64,000 nucleotides of DNA from Cardinalis cardinalis (Eukaryota > Chordata > Aves > Passeriformes > Cardinalidae). Below the pieces are notes generated by a model, which saw only the letters and a program-made list of their open reading frames with translations, had not been told where the DNA came from and ran no database searches. Both the position numbers and the translations under genes were made by a program. Position 1 is the stretch's first letter. Each line of letters opens with the position of its first letter. The stretch is taken from the NCBI GenBank assembly GCA_014549065.1, contig JACDOX010000084.1, forward strand, positions 1,398,215-1,462,214. The letters are read 5' to 3'. Positions 51,160-63,630 of the stretch are shown here, piece after piece.

Positions 51160-51207
51160 AACAGGGCTATGTAGTCATGTGGGTCCCTTTCAACTCAGAA
51201 TGATAGG
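51160..51207 (+). mobile_element. Short CR1-type 3' tail fragment
   Basis: The segment at about 51176-51202 contains ATGTGGGTCCCTTTCAACTC followed by AGAATGAT, which resembles the 3' end shared by bird CR1 elements and CR1-tailed SINEs (GTGGGTCCCTTCCAACTC type). No tRNA-like head is visible upstream, so it is probably a 5'-truncated or decayed CR1 or SINE end. The match is short. Confidence 0.45.
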
Positions 51208-54200
51208 CNTCCTGTTTGATTGATGCAGGGGGAGCTCTGCTACAAAAGGGCCATTGGCAGCTGAGGGGATTCCATAATCTGGTCACTTCTAGGAGTTCAC
51301 ACTAGTTTAGCACATGTTAAATGAGACAACACCAGTGTAAAATCTGACTGATGTTGGGAATAAGTCTCCCTTTCTCTGTAGAAACTGGATGCCAGCTCCT
51401 GGAGGGAAGCCCAAGAAGGTGCACTGTACCCTGTATCCTTGCATTGGCAACCAAGGACAAAGCATCAGGGGAAAGTCATTACAGCCCTCGAAACTGAGAA
51501 TGCTTAGATTAGTTCTTAGAACAGTTATGTGCATACATATAAAACAGGGATACATCTTTGCANCTTAACAAGGTATTGCCTTAAAATCTGTTCTGACAGC
51601 TTATTCCANGAGATTGCTCCAGAACTCTAGTCCTCCCCCTAGCATCCCCAAATCTGTAGAACTAGAGAAGATTGTTGTCTAATAAATAATCCAAGATAAT
51701 GCTGACAGAGTCCTGATTACATACAGCTATAATATGTATATCTTGTGTTAGAGCCTCTGTTCTCTTGTACAGAAACAAGGACTTGGCNCTTGTGTGAAGG
51801 AACAGAAGAAAAAGAAACAGATCGCCACAACAGCCCTATCTAGTTAAGAAAATGCACTGCCATAGGCTGGTGTCACAGCTCTTAAAACATTACTCTTTCA
51901 TAATATTATTGGTTAAATAACTATGAAGAATGTCTGCTTGAAGAGGAGAGGCATCTATCCATCTCTCAGATGTCAGTCTGTGGTATTACAGGATGCTAAT
52001 TCAAAAAAGAGAACTAAATGGTANGATTATTCTAACACAGCAAAAAACAAATCTTTACCAAAATAACAAAAAAACCCCAAGTAATAATAGATTAGCACAA
52101 GAGAGTCATAAAGACATGACAAAATAAACAAGCAGAGTTTGAACAACACCCAGAGGTAACCTGCTTCAAAATCATTTGGTCAATAACGCACTGAATGGTT
52201 TTACTGTTAAACAAGCATAAACAAGCTCCCTACTCATAGCACAAAGTGCTAGTTCTGAAAGATACATAATTTTAAACTCAAGGTATCTGTAAATAAGTGC
52301 AGCTTTCCCTTTAAAACTTCAATTAAGCAATTAGCTCAGATTTAATGGGTGCAATCTACACAATCACTACTGATTTACCCAAAGGTTTTTTCAGACATGT
52401 TTGATTCTTATTACCTGTAAGCAAGGACGCATGCTAAAATACTTTGCAGATTGTAGAGTAGAAGATGTCAGTCAGGCTTGACTTAATACTCTTTGAAGAA
52501 CTGGGCCACAAGAAATGAAAGTCTTTCTGTTATGTGTAGGGAAAGCATTCNATACAGGTGTGATTGTTTGGATGCTTCTCCACAATGCAGCCATATCTTA
52601 GATATACTGCTGTGGTCATCAGATGGTGATTATGATGGGAAAAAAGAAAGTAATGACAAAAATNTCATACAAAATCTTGATCCTCACTTGCAGCTAATAC
52701 CTTTTACTGAACGTTTTTCTCAACCACCAAAAAAACCTTCAAAAATTTCCATATTTCCAGGTTATTTTTGCTCTAATTTGGTAGAACTGATTTGGGAGTT
52801 GAAGTTAAAAGATTATTCATTCAGCTTAATGAAAAATCTGTATTATTTCAAAATTTGTACTGTTTTAAATGATTACATCAAGTATATAGAGTAAAAATAC
52901 AAAATATAAAAGTAAAACTAAAAAAAAAATACAACTCTATATATCTGTATATTTTAATCCTCACATATATGTGAATCAAATAATTGGTCTTATAAGGAAA
53001 CAAGAGCTGATGCTCCATGTGGNCTTCAGGTATCACTCCCAAGTATATCTACAGCAAAATGTGTATTCAATGCACTGTTGTTCATAACAGTTTGGGTTGC
53101 TGCAGCAAAAGGTACTTTACAGGAGGCTGAAGCAGGCTAATCTTCTGCTTTCAACTTATTCCTGACACTGCAGAAGGAAATGTAAGAAAATTAATAATGG
53201 ATAATTTGGAAATCGTTGTAAAGACTCCTTCTTGCAGACAGAAATTTCAAGAATCTGTCTGGATTATAAATACCTCTGTAATGATGGTTTTGACACTTTT
53301 TATAGTGTAAGATTTGCATCTTGGCTAAGTGAATATGAAAAGATCCTCATAACTCTGTGTAATGTACACAGTTACAACAGCTAAAAAGTTAATGATGGTA
53401 ACTAGAAAGCACTCTCTTTATCCAGGTCCTACCTCACTCTCAGCTTCACATCTCTTCCTTTCCATTTTGTTTAATCTCACTTGTCATCCCTAAAGCCTTT
53501 TATGCATTGAGATATATAACACACAGTGCACAAAACTAATATGCAGCAAATCCCTCACTCAAACAGGAGAAAATTCAATCCTTTCTTGCCAGTTCAAGGA
53601 GGGGTTTATTTACCCCACCACTGTGACTTCTATGGTCATAGAGCTGGCTCATTAAAAAAATTACTACAAAACATACATAGCCAGCAATCCTCAGAGGAAA
53701 CCTGAAATCATCAGTAACTGATGCATAGCTGAAAAAAGAGCTGAATTCGTCCCCACAGGCACTATTTGTGCATTCATGCACTTAATATTTCACATCACAT
53801 CTGANTGAGTAAATAAAGTGACATTTTGATTATGGAACGTATTAGAGACTGAAAGTAGTTTTATTGATCTATCAAAACATTTGAAGGATTGATTACTACA
53901 GTTTCAAAGTAATTTCTTTCAATAGAGGTATGGACAACAGATTGCTGTGGTCCATGGCAAGTAGGCAAGCACAAAGCCTGAATAGTCTCGTTCAGAAATG
54001 TGACTCAAACATTTGTAAGTGAAGAAAACTTTATATGTTAAGGAACGATTTCCCAATGTTTGCATTCTGTAGTGATGCAGCTCTCTTTATATAGGGCCCT
54101 AAAAGGTCCTTACTTCATATTCTACCCTCGGGAATCTCAAGGGGAAAACAATGTAGCAACATTTAAAATCCCCTAGAATCCAATAACATATGTCCAGTAA

Positions 54201-55716
54201 TGAAACTAAACCAAACCCATTACAATCAGGTGCATAAAAATAACCAGGCAATTTAAATAAGTCCCTTCAGGCTGGCCTCACCAGTAACCCTCTTTCCCAC
54301 CCATTACTTCTAAGTCCAGCAAATGAGCCTTTCAGATCTCACAGTTAAATGACAGCCATTTGCCTTCAAAATTGTGCTGCTATTCATGCCTCACAATTTA
54401 AAGCCTCCTAAGGGTCCCTAAAGATCCCAGAGATGTGGGAGGCAGAAACAACAACCCTATCNTCAGCAATGCAATTGTATCACTGTGATCCCTTAAAATT
54501 GTAGTCTCGCCATTATCAGGCCCATTAGTATAATTATGTACNGAGCCAAGGGGGGAGAGAAAGTACAGAACAGAATGTAACAATGAGCAAAATCCTTTGA
54601 GAGGTGTCACAGCCTTCTTGTAGTGTGGAGATCAAGTTTTGTAAGAACCAAAAGGGAAGGTTAAAAATAAGATAAAGGCTCAAGATAGAGATTTCTTATG
54701 AGATAAATTAGGTAGCATCTCAGGATTGAAAAATGACGTGAGACAGCAAGCAAGAAACAGACTGAAATGTGGAACTAGAAATACAGTGGTCTTTTCACAT
54801 GCTTCTACAAATACCTGCAGCACAGAAGGGGATCTTGAGTTTCCNTGCAAGTTTTGGTTCACACATTTTCACTCAGCTTCCTGAAGACAACAGTGAAAGA
54901 CCTTCCTCTTGTAAAGAAACAACCAAAACTCATAGAATAGGAAGAGAGTGCAGAAGAGACTAACCAATACTTTTGCCTTTTGTCAGCATCACTCTTTCTA
55001 NGGGACAGAGAGGAGAAATGTCCCTCCAAGTTGCAATCTTTACCCAGACCTCCTATTCCTAGGACAACACTGCTTTCTGTCATCCCTTTCAGAGAGCCAA
55101 AAATAAATCTTTATGCTGACCTAGATGCAGCTTGGCATAAGGGTCCTATTTTGACTTCCTTTTCCTTGCATTTATGGCAACACAGTAAGACCTCCACANA
55201 TAGACCACATTCCAAACTCTAAGTCAAATCTTTCTGTCAGGAGTTTGAGATTTTTTGGATAGTTTTAGTTCTGAGTGAAAAGAAAAGGGAGAAACTGTGA
55301 ATATAACACTCCTGAAAGGGGAAAAAAAAAAGCTGTGGCGGAATTTATGTCAGCTGAAGAGAGTGTTTCAGTGACAATAAAAATACAACTTTAAAGAAAC
55401 AAAAATATATAGTCCACTGTATTCTAAAAGGGAAAAATAATTTTAAATATGAGGATTATCAAGAAGTTACCACAAGAAGACTTGTTCTCCAGAAGCCTCA
55501 AAAGCAGAGAAAGTCAACTTATTGTGATGTTGTCATTGCTCTGTGGCTCATTCTGATCCATTAGTAAGGCAAGATAGCAATGCCCCTTGAATGTTCCATC
55601 ACCATTATTTCTAAGGGGAGAAGGCCCTCCCACAAAGAGAGTCATCAGCCCAGTATTCTAACTAAATNAAAAAAAAAACATTTCCTTTAATGGACTATAT
55701 GAATATTTCTTTTTAG
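51208..55716. other. Long non-coding stretch, nothing recognised
   Basis: About 4.5 kb of AT-rich DNA with frequent single N calls. Small A-rich runs lie near 52042-52080 and 52919-52930. A 133-codon + strand frame (52493-52894) contains two N calls and no recognisable domain, so it is not called. Confidence 0.45.
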
Positions 55717-55782
55717 AAAAACAAAAAAAAATCACACACACACACACAAAAACCCCTCAACTAAACAAAAAACCCAAAAAAT
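55717..55782 (+). repeat. A/C-rich tract with a (CA)n core
   Basis: A runs, then a (CA) dinucleotide run at about 55733-55748, then AAAACCCC-type blocks. It may show how A/C tracts and CA microsatellites grade into each other. A separate TG-rich patch (GTGTGTGCATGTGTGTGCAT) lies at about 55966-55985. Confidence 0.85.
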
Positions 55783-56369
55783 ACATTATCATTATCTAAT
55801 ACTAGAGGAAATAAAAGACCAGAGGAAGAAAGGAAGGTAGGTGTTCTAAGCACAAAGGACAGAAAAAGAGAGGTGAAGAAGCAGCCCATCTAGAGTTTCC
55901 TAATGAGAATTAGGAATTTAATTTCATTTTCTTTAGCTTCCTAGAGCTAATGGGGATGGGGAGGAGGTGTGTGCATGTGTGTGCATTTAAATTTCTTTTA
56001 NTTGAAGTTATCAAAAAAGAGGACAACAAAACTCACAACCTCAGACGCAAAACTTTTTCTCAATTGAGATATAAATATGTAAAAAACAATCAAGGGTTTC
56101 CTGACTTTAGTGTTTTATTTAGCACATGACGTTTAAAGTTAATATTCTATACCTCAGTGAAAATTTTAAAATATTTACCCAAATTCATTATCAATATTTN
56201 AGCTGCATAGAACCAGATGCTTCCAACACTGAGGAAAGGTAAAGAAGGAAGCAGAAGGGCACATAAAGCAACTGGAAGGGAACATGTACAGGAGTTTCGT
56301 TGTACCAGATGCATTAGTGTTCCACCAGCAGCCCACTGGGCTAACCTGCTCAGAAACTGCTGTGCTGTG
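55783..56369. other. Non-coding upstream of SINE copy 2
   Basis: AT-rich DNA with the short TG-rich patch near 55966-55985. Nothing else is recognised before the SINE. Confidence 0.5.
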
Positions 56370-56510
56370 CTCACAGATCAGCTGGTCAGAGCATGGTGCT
56401 GATAAAGCCAAGCTTCTAGGTTTGATCCCCATATTGGCCATTCATCTCAGAGTTGGTCTTGGTGATCCTTGTTAGTCTCTTCCAACCAGAATACTCTCTG
56501 ATTCTGTGAT
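56370..56510 (+). mobile_element. tRNA-Ile-derived SINE with CR1-type tail (TguSINE1-like), copy 2
   Basis: The tRNA-like head has an A-box-like GATCAGCTGGTCAG at 56377-56390, an anticodon loop CTGATAA at 56399-56405 (anticodon GAU), and a B box GGTTTGATCCC at about 56419-56429. The tail has TTGGTGATCCTTG, CTCTTCCAACC and a final ATTCTGTGAT at 56501-56510, the CR1-type end. It lies in the same orientation as copy 1 and aligns to it from the A box to the tail. Short open frames across it on both strands are shadows of the SINE, not genes. Confidence 0.82.
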
Positions 56511-57598
56511 TTCTTTCAAGAAGGACCAGGAATAATGTTTTAAAATGAAAAGTGCTTTGTCTAACATCCACTACAAAAAGACCAAGNAAATCAACTAAAC
56601 CTTTGGTTCACAGGAGCTAGACAATTTATAGATGAGTCAGCCTGATCTTTTAAAAAAGACACATCCTCTGACACACAGTGAAGTATTTATCACTGGTTTC
56701 ATAGTCCAAACACCTTTTAAGTTTGGCTGTNAACACCTATTCTATACTGTAGAGAATAAATAAGTAGATAAATGTGTTAACTTTTGTTCTTGTTTATTGT
56801 AAACAAGAATGGTTAGTCCACTGTTTTATCTAAAGATATTTCCAAAAGAGATAATTTCAAGTGCCTGAAAATACCACCCAGAAAGCATAAGATATGAATA
56901 AGCAAAAATGACCCTCAGCGCTGCAGAAGCAGTGTTATCACTCTATTCATGAGGCTGGAAAAGAACATTCAGTTTAAAAATCCACTGCAAATTCAATAAA
57001 GTGTCCCACAAACCCATTAGAATATTAACTGTAGCCCTTTCAGACAGTCTACCTGTGCATAAGGTCCAGGCCTGTATCAACACTGCTGGCTGCAATTCCA
57101 ATTGACCTTACCAGTTCTCTGTGTTTCCTTCTAGAGAACCTTGTCACACAATCTTTTTTCCCCTCTGGCTGATGTGCTTTTAACTAAATGGATTCTTTGT
57201 GGTCTTCAGGGAGATTTCACTTTCATTGGTTTCAATATGTGAGCCCCTTCAAAATGTATAGATGCTCATACTTCTCCTGTCAGACATCCCCATGTGGATG
57301 GCCCCTCAGACAGACAACCTGCAAAGACAGAACTNCTGAACACAGAATCTGCTGCCTGGAAGGAGATATTTTAAGACTCTGCAAATTTTCTGTACCATCA
57401 ATCCAGGTTTTTAATACAGTCTCAATATTCTTTAACACCTGTTTCAGCAAATCTTTAAACCCAGTGTACAAGATAGTTTTCAGGGAGCCAGAGCTGGTCC
57501 ATCCGTCACAGCCACCAGGACTACAACCAGAAAAAGGAAATGTGTGGGCAAAATGTTGTCTTTACTAGCCACAAAAACAGCAGTCAAAGTGCCAGGGG
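56511..57598. other. Non-coding, nothing recognised
   Basis: AT-rich DNA. A 126-codon + strand frame (57188-57568) contains an N and no recognised domain, so it is not called. Confidence 0.45.
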
Positions 57599-57631
57599 AA
57601 AAAAAAAGAAAAACAAAAAAAAAAGAAAAAC
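57599..57631 (+). repeat. A-rich tract with G and C interruptions
   Basis: About 33 bases of A broken by single G or C, a simple low-complexity tract with A on the + strand. Confidence 0.85.
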
Positions 57632-59340
57632 AATTAGGACAACCAGGACAGCCTAAAAGCTAGGCTGATTTGTACTCTGGCAAAAGTGGAAGGGCTNGAA
57701 GCATACCCCTTCCACCTAAAAGGTGATATTTGCATGCTGTGATCATCAGACAGTATTAAAACAAGGGAAATTATCTCCAGACCTTCATTTCTCATCCGCA
57801 AGCCAAGTCTTAGCGTACTTAGGGTGTCCCAAAGACATTTAAGTTTTGCAACTTCGTGTTCCTCCAGTTCAAGCCAAAATGGAATTAAGATTCAAAGCAA
57901 GGGTTAAGCATTCAGAACTAAGAACTGGGAACTCTTTGGACTGGGCTTAGTAAGAGAATTTATCCCTAGGCTGGTCATTAAATTAAAGAAACTCTTTATT
58001 CTGACACCTAAAAAAAAAGGAACATATTTAACAAAACCATCCAGTTTTCCTGTGAGAAATGGGGCTCCAGTTTTAAATGGTGGCTAGAAGAGGAGAAAAG
58101 TAAACCATTAACATTTTTTAGTCTAATTGAAATCCAGAAATGAGAACTATTTTTTTCCTTCTATAAAACTTTAAAAANTGCTCTAAACAATAATGAAATT
58201 CTCCTAAATATAAGCATCCTAAATGAGCTACATAATGTTCCATGCCATAATCACCACTGCAACAAGAAATTGTTCAAATCGCTCTTGAGCCAGATTTGTC
58301 AGTCATGCTGCTCTGTGCTCTGAGTAACAATGATCCGTGCAATTAATATTAAACCTTCCAAGGCAGCTCTGAGTTCTGAAGTTCTGTGTACTTCTGTCAT
58401 TGCAGAAATGTAAAACAGTATTAGAGTGTAATATAGAGCATGTATGGGAAGGAGAGAAGGAAATGGGGATGGGGGATTAAAAAAAAAAACAAGAAAAGGA
58501 AATCTGCAGCCAAACAGAGGCCAGGAACAGTAAGATAATTAGGATTGTTTTTTACAAGACTGCAACAGCTTGAATTGTTCCTCCCATTTTATGTTTAATT
58601 ACAGTTTTTATTGCACTCATAAGAAATTCAGCTGCTGAAATAATCTAAGGAGCTAAGAACAAACCATTTTTCCTCCATTCTGAGAGTCTTTCAGCTCAGC
58701 CATTACATACCCTCTCTTTGTAAAACAAAGAGGGAACAAAGCACTATTGCAGTCTTGTTTATGNTAGATTCTTAGATGTCATTATTATTCTCAATCCTCA
58801 TGGAAATCCTAGGATAAGAGATGAATGAAGGAGACACNGGGGCATAAGGATGATAGAATTTTTTTTCTCTGCATCTTGCTGTATCTCTCCATTGTAAAAT
58901 TATCACTTACACCAATAAAACACACATCAGGTGATAATGAATGTATAAAGACAGTGCAAAGGGAAAAATCACGACTCCAATACATATGAAACATCAGCTT
59001 CCTACATATGCTCAAAATTGTGCACCGTATGCTGAAGCATCTGAAGAGACATTAACTCACTGGAAGAGCAGGGAAGGAAGAAAGGAGTAACTACAATGTC
59101 ATTCCTAAACAGTATTCCAATCTGCTCAATACTGATTACCATCAAGCCTTAAAGCACAATTCCAGCACAACACAGAACTGAAGGTACTTAATATCTGTGA
59201 CCAGATCAAGAATTGTCAGTACACTGCCAAGCAGTGTGTGAGAACAAACAGGATGCCATTGAACAGGCTGAATGCACCTGGCACGCAGTATTTTTATGCT
59301 TTGATCTACAGCCCTGGCCCTTGTGGACAGTCATACTGAA
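57632..59340. other. Non-coding, nothing recognised
   Basis: AT-rich DNA with single N calls and a short A run near 58480-58490. No recognised element. Confidence 0.5.
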
Positions 59341-59369
59341 ATCAATAAAATTTATATCAATAAAATTTA
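59341..59369. repeat. 15-bp tandem duplication
   Basis: The unit ATCAATAAAATTTAT at 59341-59355 is followed by 14 matching bases (59356-59369). It is a near-perfect short tandem duplication. Confidence 0.92.
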
Positions 59370-59860
59370 GTGGACTGGGCAAGTCATAGCCCACTGGCAG
59401 GAAAACTGATTACAAAAGCAGTCACTTGCATTCGGGCTATGAAAATAAGACTTTTCTTTAAGGAATTCTGGGGATACAGTTGGAAAAGGGATAAAATGAA
59501 CTCTCCTCTAGACTGAATGTTGAAACTCAGCTTGAAAGAAAGANACACGAACTAATACACTACAACTTACAGAGAATTTAATTTCTCNTGATTTACTTGA
59601 TTCTTGTCTGCTGCTGTCTTCTTCATAACATTCCCCCCTATTCTCANATTTGCCCTCAAAAATGAGTAATAAAGCTATTTGTCTACAGAAAAATGTCAAT
59701 AAAACACTCAGAGTAGCTGAAGAATACAGGAGGAATTTTACCTACAATAATTCCACAAGAAACTGTACTATCCAGAGACAAATATTCCATTTTAGCCTTA
59801 TTTAGATTTAGCTTTTATCAGAATTCAGCTCAAGAGAAATGTCTCCAATGCTATACACTT
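59370..59860. other. Non-coding, nothing recognised
   Basis: AT-rich DNA with three N calls close together (about 59543, 59588 and 59647). No recognised element. Confidence 0.5.
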
Positions 59861-59938
59861 AAAAATAAAAACAAACAGAAAAAAACCAAAACCAAAAACA
59901 AACAAAAAACCAAAAAAACACCAGAAAAAAATAAAAAG
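59861..59938 (+). repeat. A/C-rich low-complexity tract
   Basis: About 78 bases of A runs with ACC, AAC and AAAC units and few C runs longer than two. A is on the + strand. Confidence 0.88.
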
Positions 59939-62263
59939 GAGCCTAAGAAAATAAATAAACAAGGTATTTTTTCACTATGACTGAGGAAACAGAGCAAAAT
60001 TTGTATGTGAAACAAAAAAGCAGAAGTTGAGTGAAAAATCAGTGTTCATTATTAATAGAGTGCAGAAAAGAACATTATGAAAAGATGCTCAGTTCTTCCT
60101 TCAAGATCAGGCACTGAAGGAGGGAATCATCTAAAGTTTTCTAAGAAGATTAGCATCATCTAGGCAGTTTGGGAAATAAGGGAAAAGAACCCCACTTANA
60201 GTTTCCATGATTACTTCATTTTTCTTTGACCATCAAAAACGGGTACATTCCAGGAGAAATACCTCAGTAAGCAATATTTAAGCATGAAAATAGAAGTTGA
60301 TCAAGAAGGCCTTCTCAACCTGTTCAGCAGAACTCAATTTCAACTGTCCCCTGGAANATAAGTAGAAGCCTTTTGGTGAGACCTATGGCTTGCCATATGC
60401 TTGAGGCTTGACTTTTCACCTTTGAAAGGTCTAGACAACTGACTGAGTTTTCCAAAGACTGAGATGATTAAGAAAGGGGCAGAAAACCTGGCTATTCTTT
60501 GGAGAATTTTCACAGCACAATAAGTAATGGTCAGCTTCAGACTGAAGACAATCTATCTCAAAGAATGTTTGGTAGACTACAAAAGAGAAAGAAAATTATT
60601 GCCCCTACCTAATGGCATCAGCATTTCCAGTCCTTGGCATTCATCTCTCCACATTTNTCACTTTCCCATAGCATCTGCAGACACACCTTGAAATAATGGA
60701 GTTTACAAACCAGAAATCTCATCCATAATCCCGTCTGGCTGTGAGGTTAGTTCATATTTACAATAGCATTGTATGTTAAAACCTTTATCTATCAGAGGCT
60801 GTCAAAGCAAATTGGGGAACAAACATTAAAGAGAAAGAAAATTCAAGTGGTGCTGAGAAAAAAAGTTCCTGAGTCTGAAGAAGAAAGCATAACTAATGGG
60901 TATATAAATTGGAGATGTCACAGCAAGTCTAGTTCAGCCATTTAGAGAGCTGCATTGTCTGTGCTGTGCAGTCTGGTGACAAAATCAGAGTGGTCCTCTG
61001 GGCATAAAATCTTCCACTGCCTATGTGATAATACCTCTGATCTTGCCGTTGATCATTTCAGGTTTTATCTCCTCTCAGAACATTTTATTAATCTTGGATT
61101 TCTGGAAGAAATGGAGCAGAAGGCAGGATACAGCCTCATACTGAGTAAGGCAATGACACGTTTAATCAGCTGTACAACAAAACATGGAGCGTGACTGTTG
61201 CAGCCAGCTGCACTAAAGGGGGAAGAAAGCATCCCTCTCCATGCCTCAGAACACCTGGATCTTGGGGTATGGCATCAATCAGATATAAATCTGATTCAAG
61301 GGATTTTCATCAATGAACAGAAGAATACCAAGGTTCNCTTTGTCAGCAGTATATTTACTCCTGCCTATGAAGATGTTAAGTGTTAGATACCATTTTCAGT
61401 TTACTCTGTTATACCTCTAAATTTAGAGCCTGTTTAAATCTTGCTTACAATCATTTGTGTATGTAGCTCTTCAGGGCCCATCAATAANCATCAAGAAGCA
61501 GCCATTCCTATCTATCGCATGTCTCTTATCATTTATAATGGCAGCTTATTAAAATATCTTTCAAAATANACTTATAAAAGATTAAATGATAACTTATCCA
61601 GGTCTTAGTTTATTCAAAAGTAAGATAGAACANAATGCCAAAGTCGTTTTGATTCTGTTTAGTCTTTGCATTTGACTTATAGATACAGATTTTTCTTGGT
61701 AACTTGCCAATCAATTTCATTTTCTCATACATTGGTAAAATCTGTTAACAGTTGAACTCTTGCTCATGTACTTAAACCTTCTNCAGTGTCATAATATCCA
61801 AACTCTTCTTAGATGAAATACCATTACCTTTTATGNCCCATAAGAATGTTCAAAATCAATAATTAATAAATAATACTAAGATTACGAGAAACCCAAGCTT
61901 CTCAGTATGCATTAACTTTGTACAGACCTAAATTCCTTTAATTGCTTTAAACTAGGAAAAAGATGGAATACAAACTCTATAAATATCTGGAAGGATTTTT
62001 CAACAAGTTTTATTTTGTACNAACAAAGAGCTACTGATGAATTTTTCAGCAAGGGATACGCTAGTTTCAGAACGCCCAGTGAAAAGTTAATTTTCTGATA
62101 ACTCCTAGGGTGAATTAACTTAATGAGTCACAGCTTTTCCTCCACTTTCTTTTGCTTCTCAAATCAGGTCTGAAGCAAAACACTCTCCTTACCCTAAAGT
62201 GGATATTTGGAGGTCCTGCTCGTTACTTAGTAGAAGTAGTTCCTACATATCTTTAAAACCTGG
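59939..62263. other. Non-coding, nothing recognised
   Basis: AT-rich DNA with frequent single N calls. Two + strand frames of 79 and 62 codons (60955-61194 and 61198-61386) are unrecognised and not called. Confidence 0.45.
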
Positions 62264-62360
62264 GAAAAAAAAAGAAGAAAAAACAACTAAAGAACACTCC
62301 TCCCCTTGAAAAAAAAAANCAAAACAAAAACAAATTTTGAAAAAATCAACCAAAACCCCT
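62264..62360 (+). repeat. A/C-rich low-complexity tract
   Basis: A-rich sequence with AAC and AAAC units and CCCC blocks, interrupted near 62290-62309 by a short TCCTCCCC segment, with an N inside the tract. A is on the + strand. Confidence 0.85.
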
Positions 62361-63508
62361 TATAGTTCAACTAATATAGCTATAAAGCAAGACTATTGCT
62401 TTTCTCTCTTTCTGTGACTCNCCTCCAACAGGACGCTGAAGGCAGCAGAGATCTGAGCAAAATCTAGCAAACCATCAGCCAACATCAGCCTTGTCTTTGT
62501 GCCATGGTGACACTTGACTAGATACAGCAGTGAGTGGGGAAANGTGGTGTTCTGGTGGAAATTCACTCAGTGTTGCCCTCTCCACTTTTCCTATGAGAGA
62601 GATGATTGCCTTTCTTCCCCTTCCAAAACCATGTTCCTGATAGGCATGATACAAAGTTATGGCAACTAAACCAAGGAACAGTCTCTGCGTACGCATTTTC
62701 AGTAAGGATTGAACAAAGCTTATGCAGTGAGGAATAAAAATTAATTTGCTAGAAATTCATTTGCATTCAGTGTTTTCATGATGAAGAGAAGAATGGGGGA
62801 GCATNTCTTGGCAAAAGGGTGTCAACACCCCCCGTTCCTACTGCTGTTCTTAACCAAGTCTCACATGTATGTCAGAAGTCTGCCCTAAAGAAGGAAACGA
62901 AACTCTGTAAGAAAACTGGCATGTGAATTTCCTCTTTTAGTACAAGAAGTGCATTTTTTGTAGTTGATACGGTCAAAAGAACATTTGAGTTGGTGAGAAA
63001 AAGTGGGGCATTCTGCANTGGTAAAGCATTGAAAAAAAAGAAAGGGCTTTTTCAGATTAGTGGTTCATTGTGCCACCCAGATAAGTTTGGGTATAACACA
63101 GTATAGTTTGTTGGGCTTCCGGTGGCTTTTGTGATAAAGCATCTCATCTTCATGAGGGGATATGAGAAGTTGTCACACATGTCCTTGTAGCTAGGAGCAA
63201 TAAAGAAGAGACACTGAGCAGGAAGTAGCACTTTCTTCTTCTTAGAANGAGAGTGTTAATTGTACCAGATGTCCTTGAACATTTAGAGTATGCAATTCAA
63301 TAACAGAGGGAATTTTGCTATCCAATTTGTTGCTGATTACTGTAAAAATGCTTCCTCTAATTTAGCCAGAGAAAATGTCTGTATTAGAAAGCTGGAGATA
63401 AATTGTTTGTCTTCTTGTGGCACGAGACTTATAAATGAAGGGGGAGGATTTGGAGGGAGATGAAAATAGTAAGAAATACAGTCTGAAAGAAGGATTTTCT
63501 CTTTCTCC
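62361..63508. other. Non-coding, nothing recognised
   Basis: AT-rich DNA with single N calls. A CACCCCCCG block lies near 62826-62834. No recognised element. Confidence 0.5.
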
Positions 63509-63630
63509 AAAAAAAAAAAAAATCAACAAAAAAAACCCCCCACAAAACAACCAAAAAACCTACCAACAAATCCAACTAGATACAATTACACAAACAGATA
63601 CAAAAACAACCAAGAAAAAAAATGCAAAAT
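63509..63630 (+). repeat. A/C-rich low-complexity tract
   Basis: Starts with 14 A, then CAAC and AAAAAC units and a CCCCCC block near 63536-63541, grading into ACAA and CAACC units. A is on the + strand. The overlapping small frames on both strands are compositional. Confidence 0.88.

Noticed and set aside
52493..52894. 133-codon + strand frame
   Set aside because: It contains two N calls, has no recognisable domain and lies in AT-rich DNA without supporting signals.
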